64,000 nucleotides of DNA, taken from assembly GCA_965223435.1 (NCBI GenBank), contig CBDCWQ010000020.1, positions 1,054,001 to 1,118,000 of the forward strand. Direction: 5' to 3'. A program made the position numbers and the translations under genes. Source of the DNA: CBDCWQ01 sp965223435. GTDB taxonomy: Bacteria > Myxococcota > Kuafuiibacteriia > Kuafuiibacteriales > Kuafuiibacteriaceae. The first letter of the stretch is position 1, and each line of letters begins with the position of its first letter. The notes under the pieces were generated by a model, which did no database searches, had not been told where the DNA came from, and was given only the letters and a program-made list of their open reading frames with translations. Positions 59,316 through 64,000 of this stretch are shown piece after piece.

Positions 59316-60671
59316 ATGGCTCAACGAATCACGAAGAGGCGCGGCCCCACGGTGGGCTCCAAGAGGGCGGCATCTGGCCGCCGGACCAAAAAAGCGGTCG
59401 CCCGAAAAGCGGGCGTAAAGCGAAAGACAGCAACCCAATCCAAGGCGAGGACCAAAAAAGCGGTGGCCAAAAAAAAGGTCGCCGCCGCACAGGCCCGTGC
59501 CAAGCGGAAGGTTGCGAAGAAGAAGGCGAGTGCGAAACGCAAGGTGACCCGGAAAAAGGCGGTCATGAAGAAGGCGAGCGCAAAACGCAAGGTGACCCGG
59601 AAAAAGGCCGCTGCGAAAAAAGCTTCGGCGAAGAAGGCGAGCAGAAAGCGCAAGGTGACCCGGAAAAAGGCCGCTGCGAAAAAAGCTTCGGCGAAAAAGG
59701 CGAGCACAAAGCGCAAGGTGACCCGGAAAAAGGCCGCCGCGAAAAAAGCTTCGGCGAAGAAGGCGAGCAGAAAGCGCAAGGTGACCCGGAAAAAGGCCGC
59801 CGCGAAAAAAGCTTCGGCGAAGAAGGCAGGCGCAAAGCGCAAGGTGACCCGGAAAAAGGCCGCCGCGAAAAAAGCTTCAGTGAAAAAGGCGAGCGCAAAG
59901 CGCAAGGTGACCCGGAAAAAGGCCGCCGCGAAAAAGGCTTCGAAAAAGAAAACAGTCGCAAAGAAGGCCGCGGCGCGGAGTACGCGCGCCAAGGCCTCGG
60001 CTCGGACGCCGGCGGAGAAGAAAACCGGTCGGGTGAAGGCCCGTGGGACTTCAGCCGTGAGTGCGAAAACGGTGATTCAAAAGGCGGGCGAGGCCATGCG
60101 CGCCGAGGTCGACGAGTCGGCGCAAGCGAATGCTGTGGCCGCCAAAGAGGGCCCCGAAGCAGGTGCCGACTCCGGCGCTGCGCGTGAGCCGGTGGTTCGT
60201 CCTCCGCTGAAACCAGGGGCAACGGCGCCCCAGTTTGTGCTTCCAAACGATGAGGGCAAAGAAATCAGTTTGTCTTCGCTTCGAGGGAAACCTGTGGTCC
60301 TCTACTTCTACCCGAAGGACAACACGCCAGGGTGTCGTACCCAGGCGCAGGGTTTTCGGGACGTGTACGGAGAGATCAAAAAGAGGGGGGCGGTGGTGGT
60401 CGGCGTAAGCCGCGACTCTGTCCGAACGCACGCAGGTTTCCGAACGAAAGAGAACCTTCCTTTTTCGCTGCTGTCGGACCCTGATGCCGAAGTGATCTCC
60501 GCCTACGGAAGCTGGGGTGAAAAGTCGTTCATGGGACGTCGCTTTATGGGGATCTTGCGGACGACTGTGCTCATCAGCCCGGAGGGCAGAGTGCTCAAGG
60601 TCTATCCGAAAGTCTCGCCCAAGGAGCACGCCGCGGAGGTGCTTCGCGATCTAGACGGACTCTCAGCCTGA
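59316..60671 (+). CDS. Histone H1-like Lys/Ala repeat protein fused to PrxQ/BCP peroxiredoxin
   Basis: 451 residues. The first ~240 residues are almost only Lys, Ala, Arg, Ser, Thr and Val, built of 21-residue repeats (KRKVTRKKAAAKKASAKKAS type), like eukaryotic H1 tails and bacterial H1-like proteins. A linker (about 240-295) follows. Residues about 297-451 form a peroxiredoxin: GATAPQFVLPNDEGKEISLS, YFYPKDNTPGCRTQAQGFRD with peroxidatic Cys340, VVVGVSRDSVRTHAGF, and FMGILRTTVLISPEGRVLKV. The resolving Cys usual five residues after the active Cys in PrxQ is missing (TQAQGF). This implies DNA-bound peroxide defence, by inference only. Confidence 0.85.
   Translation: MAQRITKRRGPTVGSKRAASGRRTKKAVARKAGVKRKTATQSKARTKKAVAKKKVAAAQARAKRKVAKKKASAKRKVTRKKAVMKKASAKRKVTRKKAAAKKASAKKASRKRKVTRKKAAAKKASAKKASTKRKVTRKKAAAKKASAKKASRKRKVTRKKAAAKKASAKKAGAKRKVTRKKAAAKKASVKKASAKRKVTRKKAAAKKASKKKTVAKKAAARSTRAKASARTPAEKKTGRVKARGTSAVSAKTVIQKAGEAMRAEVDESAQANAVAAKEGPEAGADSGAAREPVVRPPLKPGATAPQFVLPNDEGKEISLSSLRGKPVVLYFYPKDNTPGCRTQAQGFRDVYGEIKKRGAVVVGVSRDSVRTHAGFRTKENLPFSLLSDPDAEVISAYGSWGEKSFMGRRFMGILRTTVLISPEGRVLKVYPKVSPKEHAAEVLRDLDGLSA
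59538..59950 (+). repeat. 63-bp tandem repeat array encoding H1-like units
   Basis: CGCAAGGTGACCCGG recurs at 59538, 59586, 59649, 59712, 59775, 59838 and 59901: spacing 48 once, then 63 bases five times. The units differ by few bases, so recent expansion is likely. It makes a long open frame on the minus strand, which is an artefact. Confidence 0.9.
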
Positions 60672-60784
60672 CTCCCGGCGCCGGCATCGCTTTCGACTGT
60701 TCCAAAACCCTCAAAATTCCGGTTCGGACCTGGCCTATCCGCCTTCAGGTAGCTTGACTCCCTCCGCAAAGTCGAGGAGCTCGG

Positions 60785-61684
60785 GTGGGTGGTCACATGG
60801 CCACCTCGGTGGAAGTCCAGGGGATATTGCGTATGGGTGAATCAGGAAGGTTGTTTATCGCGGGGATGCGCGCGGTACCCAAGAAACCGCTCTCGAGGAT
60901 GGTGCGCAGGCTTGCCTCGGTGCCTTCGAAGATGGCAGTTCGGAGGTTCGCGGCGCGATACGGTGCCGCCGTGGAGGAGGCAGAAAAACCGCTAGAGGAA
61001 TACGAGAGTGTACTCGACTTCTTTACCCGGCGCCTGAAACCGGGACTGAGACCCATCGACGCGGATCCGAAGGTCCTGGTTTCGCCGGTGGATGGCTGTC
61101 TGCCGACCCAGGGGCCCGTCGAAGAGGGTTTGTTGCTTCAAGCCAAAGGACGGCGCTACCGCCTCAGCGATCTATTGGCGGAGGAAGGCGCCGAGGTGCG
61201 GTACCGCCGAGGCGCGTATTTTACCTTTTATCTTGCGCCCAAAGATTATCACCGCATCCACGCACCGGTGTCCGGATTTATTACCGAGATGACCTACGTT
61301 CCCGGGCAGCTTTATCCCGTCAACCCCGCGGCCGTGGCCCACGTGGAGGGGCTGTTCGCAAAAAATGAGCGGCTTATTACCCATCTTCAGTCCGAAGACT
61401 TTGGTCGTGTCGCCGTGGTCAAGGTGGGGGCGACTTGCGTGGGGCATATCAAGGTCACGTACGAACCCGAGGTGACCACCAACGTGGGCGACAAGCAGGT
61501 TGCGCGGAAAAGGTATGAGGATGGCGCCTTGCAGGTCAAAAAGGGTCAGGAGCTCGGCGTTTTTGAAATGGGCTCCACCGTCATCGTCGTCGTCGAACGC
61601 GCGGTTGCCTTGGAGGATTGGGCGCCTGCGGATCCGGTTCGGATGGGGATGCGCGTGGCGACTTTAGCCCCCGACAACCCGTAG
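60785..61684 (+). CDS. psd: Phosphatidylserine decarboxylase
   Basis: 299 residues from GTG 60785 with GAGGAG five bases upstream (ATG 60797 is the alternative). Catalytic Asp region VSPVDGCL, His in LAPKDYHRIHAPVSG, and the self-cleavage site FEMGSTVIVV (MGST in place of the common LGST) where Ser becomes the pyruvoyl group. FFTRRLKPGLRP and PGQLYPVNPAAV are also family typical. It makes phosphatidylethanolamine at the inner membrane. pssA is not in the window. Confidence 0.95.
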   Translation: MGGHMATSVEVQGILRMGESGRLFIAGMRAVPKKPLSRMVRRLASVPSKMAVRRFAARYGAAVEEAEKPLEEYESVLDFFTRRLKPGLRPIDADPKVLVSPVDGCLPTQGPVEEGLLLQAKGRRYRLSDLLAEEGAEVRYRRGAYFTFYLAPKDYHRIHAPVSGFITEMTYVPGQLYPVNPAAVAHVEGLFAKNERLITHLQSEDFGRVAVVKVGATCVGHIKVTYEPEVTTNVGDKQVARKRYEDGALQVKKGQELGVFEMGSTVIVVVERAVALEDWAPADPVRMGMRVATLAPDNP

Positions 61685-61766
61685 GGTCTCGTTCGCGGTT
61701 CCTTCGGCCAAGTTGCCCTCTGGGGGCAGGGCTGGGTTTGGGGTTGTCGCGCTTGAGCGACAAAGC

Positions 61767-62423
61767 CTATTGCGGTGACGCTCGAGCGGCTCCGCCCCCA
61801 CCGAAGGTTTGGTCGGAGGGATCGTCATCCCGCGCCGGGGCCTGGGTGGGGATTTCGCGAAAGAGAAGATTGGCCTCTTGGTTATGCGGATCGAGCTTAC
61901 GGGCGAGGAGGAGGGCCTCGAGGGCCTCGGCGTTGTGGCCCAGCATGGTGTGTGCTTTGGCTCGCGCGGTGTAGAGCGTGGCGCGATTGGGCGCAGCGCG
62001 GGCGGCGCGCGCGAGGTCTTCGAGCGCGCTTTTGACCAGCCCTTGTGTCAGGCGTGCCCGGGCGCGGGCTTCGAGCACGTTTGCCAGGGCGTCTCGATGT
62101 CGGACAACGTTCCCCAGAAGATCGAGTTCGAGATCCAATACGCCCAGGCAGCGACCGACGTCGGTGCCGAGGGTGCAGCGGGTCCGCACCGCGCCGTCCC
62201 AGGCCGCTAGGTTTGCCGGGTCTCGCTTTGCCGCGGCCAAGTAGAGGGTCGCCGCTCGGTGGATATCTCCCAGTCGCTCGTGACGCCTGGCGACATCGAC
62301 GGTGTTGCTTGTGCAACCCATAAGAATGAGAAGGCCGGCCCAGGGCGTCCCGAAGATGAAACCCACTACGAGAGCGGGGGTTTTACGAGGTGTTCGCCCC
62401 GCCTTCTGTTCCCCATGACCCAT
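61767..62423 (-). CDS. TPR-like lipoprotein
   Basis: 218 residues with a signal ending in lipobox LILMGC. Helical repeats of TPR type follow: GDIHRAATLYLAAAKRDPAN, GLVKSALEDLARAARAAPNR, ATLYTARAKAHTMLGHNAEA, LEALLLARKLDPHNQEANLL. The C-terminus is an unstructured Gly/Ala tail. TPR lipoproteins act as envelope scaffolds; the partner is unknown. Convergent with psd and divergent from the pyrophosphatase gene. Confidence 0.7.
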   Translation of the reverse strand: MGHGEQKAGRTPRKTPALVVGFIFGTPWAGLLILMGCTSNTVDVARRHERLGDIHRAATLYLAAAKRDPANLAAWDGAVRTRCTLGTDVGRCLGVLDLELDLLGNVVRHRDALANVLEARARARLTQGLVKSALEDLARAARAAPNRATLYTARAKAHTMLGHNAEALEALLLARKLDPHNQEANLLFREIPTQAPARDDDPSDQTFGGGGAARASPQ

Positions 62424-62530
62424 GGTTCCCGCACCTTAGCCTGGACGGGGCAGGGTTGCACACCTTTGGCGCTAAGGTGCACCTTTTGCTTGACCATTCT
62501 GCTCGAAAGCGCCCATAGAGCGCCCCGAAT

Positions 62531-64000
62531 ATGCCCGAACTTCTAGCCATGGCTGTCCCTGGAGCGGGTGTGGTCGCTCTTGTCTACGCAGCGGTCTCTT
62601 CGTCTTGGATCAACAAGCAAGACGCGGGAACCGACCGCATGAAAGACATTGCCGGATACATCCGCGAGGGCGCCATGGCGTTTCTCTCGCGCGAGTATCG
62701 GATCCTCGCGATCTTCGTGGTCGCGGTCGCGGGCCTTCTGGCCTTCGCCAACATGGGATCTACGGTGTCGCACCCGTTGGTGGCCTTCTCGTTTGTGCTC
62801 GGAGCCTTTTGCTCTGCATTGTCCGGCTTTTTCGGGATGAGGGTGGCGACCTCGGCCAATGTGCGCACGACCGCATCGGCCCGAAAAGGGCTGGTTGAAG
62901 CTTTGGCAGTGGCCTTTCGGGGTGGCGCGGTGATGGGCATGTCGGTGGTGGGCCTGGCGCTTCTTGGGCTCGGTGGCCTCTTTTTGGTGTTTTTCAAGAC
63001 CGAGTTTTTGACCGATGCCAGCGGGGCACTCGACTTGGGCCGAACGCTTGCCGTCGTATCCGGCTTTTCGCTGGGCGCGTCGTCCATTGCGCTTTTCGCC
63101 CGCGTGGGGGGTGGGATTTACACCAAAGCCGCCGACGTGGGCGCCGACCTGGTGGGTAAAGTTGAGCAGGGTATTCCGGAGGATGACCCCCGAAATCCAG
63201 CGACCATTGCCGACAACGTGGGAGACAACGTCGGGGACGTGGCCGGCATGGGGGCGGACCTCTTTGAATCCTATGTGGGCGCGATCGTAGGAGCGATGGT
63301 CATCGGGGGCTCGCACAACTCTATTGCCGGCGTGGTCCTTCCACTTTTTCTCGCTGCGGTGGGCATCATCGTATCCATTTTGGGGACTTTTGTGGTTCGG
63401 ACCCGTGAGGGTGGCAACCCGCAGACGGCGTTGAATATCGGAACCTTTGGCGCCGGAGCGGTGATGCTGGTGGCCACCTATTTCGTGTCGGACATCCTTT
63501 TGGGTGCGGGCATTCCGGGCACCAAAATCAACGGATGGAACGTGTTTGTGGCTGCGATCGCGGGGTTGATCGCTGGACTTTTGGTCGGGGTGATTACGGA
63601 GCACTACTGCGCCAAGGGGCGCGGGCCGGTCAAACGGATCGTCGAAGACTCCGAGACCGGGCCGGCCACGACCGTCATTTCCGGGCTCGCGGTGGGGATG
63701 GAGTCCACCGCCCTGCCGATTCTGGTGATCGCTGGGGCCACCGTCGTGGCTTATCAGGTGTGTGGCCTCTACGGCATTGCGATGGCGGCGCTTGGCATGT
63801 TGTCGACCACGGGGATCCAGTTGGCGGTAGACGCCTACGGGCCCATTGCCGACAACGCCGGTGGAATCGCCGAGATGAGCGGGCTTCCCTCAGAGGTGCG
63901 CGCGAAGACCGATACGTTGGATGCGGTGGGGAATACCACTGCCGCGATTGGCAAGGGGTTTGCGATCGGATCTGCCGCGTTGACCGCGCTGGCGTTGTTC
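62531..64000 (+). CDS. hppA: Membrane-bound pyrophosphatase, K+-dependent type (5' part)
   Basis: The frame from ATG 62531 is open to the window edge, giving the first 490 residues. Motifs: DIAGYIREGAMAFLSREYR, FFGMRVATSANVRTT, ARVGGGIYTKAADVGADLVG, EDDPRNPATIADNVGDNVGD, VAGMGADLFESY, and DNAGGIAEMSGLP. The segment GNTTAAIGKGFAIGSAAL has Ala where K+-independent enzymes have Lys, so this is the K+-dependent subfamily. It couples pyrophosphate hydrolysis to export of H+ or Na+; which ion cannot be told from this part. No strong ribosome site is seen; ATG 62549 is an alternative. Confidence 0.95.
   Translation, partial: MPELLAMAVPGAGVVALVYAAVSSSWINKQDAGTDRMKDIAGYIREGAMAFLSREYRILAIFVVAVAGLLAFANMGSTVSHPLVAFSFVLGAFCSALSGFFGMRVATSANVRTTASARKGLVEALAVAFRGGAVMGMSVVGLALLGLGGLFLVFFKTEFLTDASGALDLGRTLAVVSGFSLGASSIALFARVGGGIYTKAADVGADLVGKVEQGIPEDDPRNPATIADNVGDNVGDVAGMGADLFESYVGAIVGAMVIGGSHNSIAGVVLPLFLAAVGIIVSILGTFVVRTREGGNPQTALNIGTFGAGAVMLVATYFVSDILLGAGIPGTKINGWNVFVAAIAGLIAGLLVGVITEHYCAKGRGPVKRIVEDSETGPATTVISGLAVGMESTALPILVIAGATVVAYQVCGLYGIAMAALGMLSTTGIQLAVDAYGPIADNAGGIAEMSGLPSEVRAKTDTLDAVGNTTAAIGKGFAIGSAALTALALF

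Noticed and set aside
59321..59992. Phe/Ala-rich minus-strand frame that looks like a membrane protein
   Set aside because: It is the antisense of Lys/Ala repeats (AAG to CTT), with no start context.

Overview
The window looks like a chromosome segment from a GC-rich delta-type proteobacterium, most likely in the Myxococcota. The clues are a giant secreted protein with cysteine-rich (DUF4215-type) repeats, thrombospondin type-3 repeats and a MYXO-CTERM-like tail, many lipoproteins, a histone H1-like Lys/Ala protein, and PAS kinase plus sigma-54 activator signalling. This assignment is inferred from gene content; there is no rRNA in the window.

Left part (1-19.3 kb), accessory in character. 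It opens with the end of an IS66-type element. A five-gene operon follows (0.9-9.1 kb): two 'choice-of-anchor M' lipoproteins, a membrane protein fused to a spermidine-synthase-like domain, a ZnuD-like TonB-dependent receptor and a small lipoprotein. Then comes a Fur/Zur-family regulator. Similar TGCAA/TTGCA palindromes lie before the operon and before the regulator, so a metal (probably zinc) uptake regulon is the simplest reading. Next are a YjbR/MmcQ-like gene, a 736-residue protein with a TerD-like end and a DEDDh exonuclease. From 13.9 to 19.3 kb is a gene graveyard: remnants of an SDR epimerase and an AHSA1/SRPBCC protein, a DUF4259 gene split by an IS3-family element, an Xis-like/PIN toxin-antitoxin pair and a decayed TM0106-type nuclease. 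It ends at tRNA-Asp, whose 3' end lies in a 42-bp direct repeat.

Middle (19.3-43.1 kb), mostly intact. It holds a coupled DUF2760-Hsp70-Hsp70 operon, a di-haem cytochrome lipoprotein, a prolyl oligopeptidase, tRNA-Val, an MBL-fold hydrolase, the giant surface protein, an egtD-egtB ergothioneine operon, a DUF938 methyltransferase, a dihydroorotate-dehydrogenase-like protein and a histidine kinase/sigma-54 response regulator pair.

A composite insertion sits at 43.15-45.12 kb. A four-helix-bundle gene of the 23S-intervening-sequence/Avd kind is enclosed by long inverted repeats that include complementary hexamer arrays, (CTGGAC)10 on one side and degenerate GTCCAG copies on the other. An IS701-family element with CTAG target duplications has landed at its right end, and a 16-bp direct repeat flanks the whole. 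This is the strongest candidate for an undescribed element.

Right part (45-64 kb): a universal stress protein, a CBS-pair protein, a PAS kinase, a cystathionine beta-synthase with CBS domains, a membrane protein, a membrane-anchored subtilase, an M16 peptidase pair (active plus inactive), an EcsC-like protein, an M1-like/Omp85-like fusion without the zinc motif, a histone H1-like/peroxiredoxin fusion, phosphatidylserine decarboxylase, a TPR-like lipoprotein, and the first 490 codons of a K+-dependent-type membrane pyrophosphatase that runs off the window.
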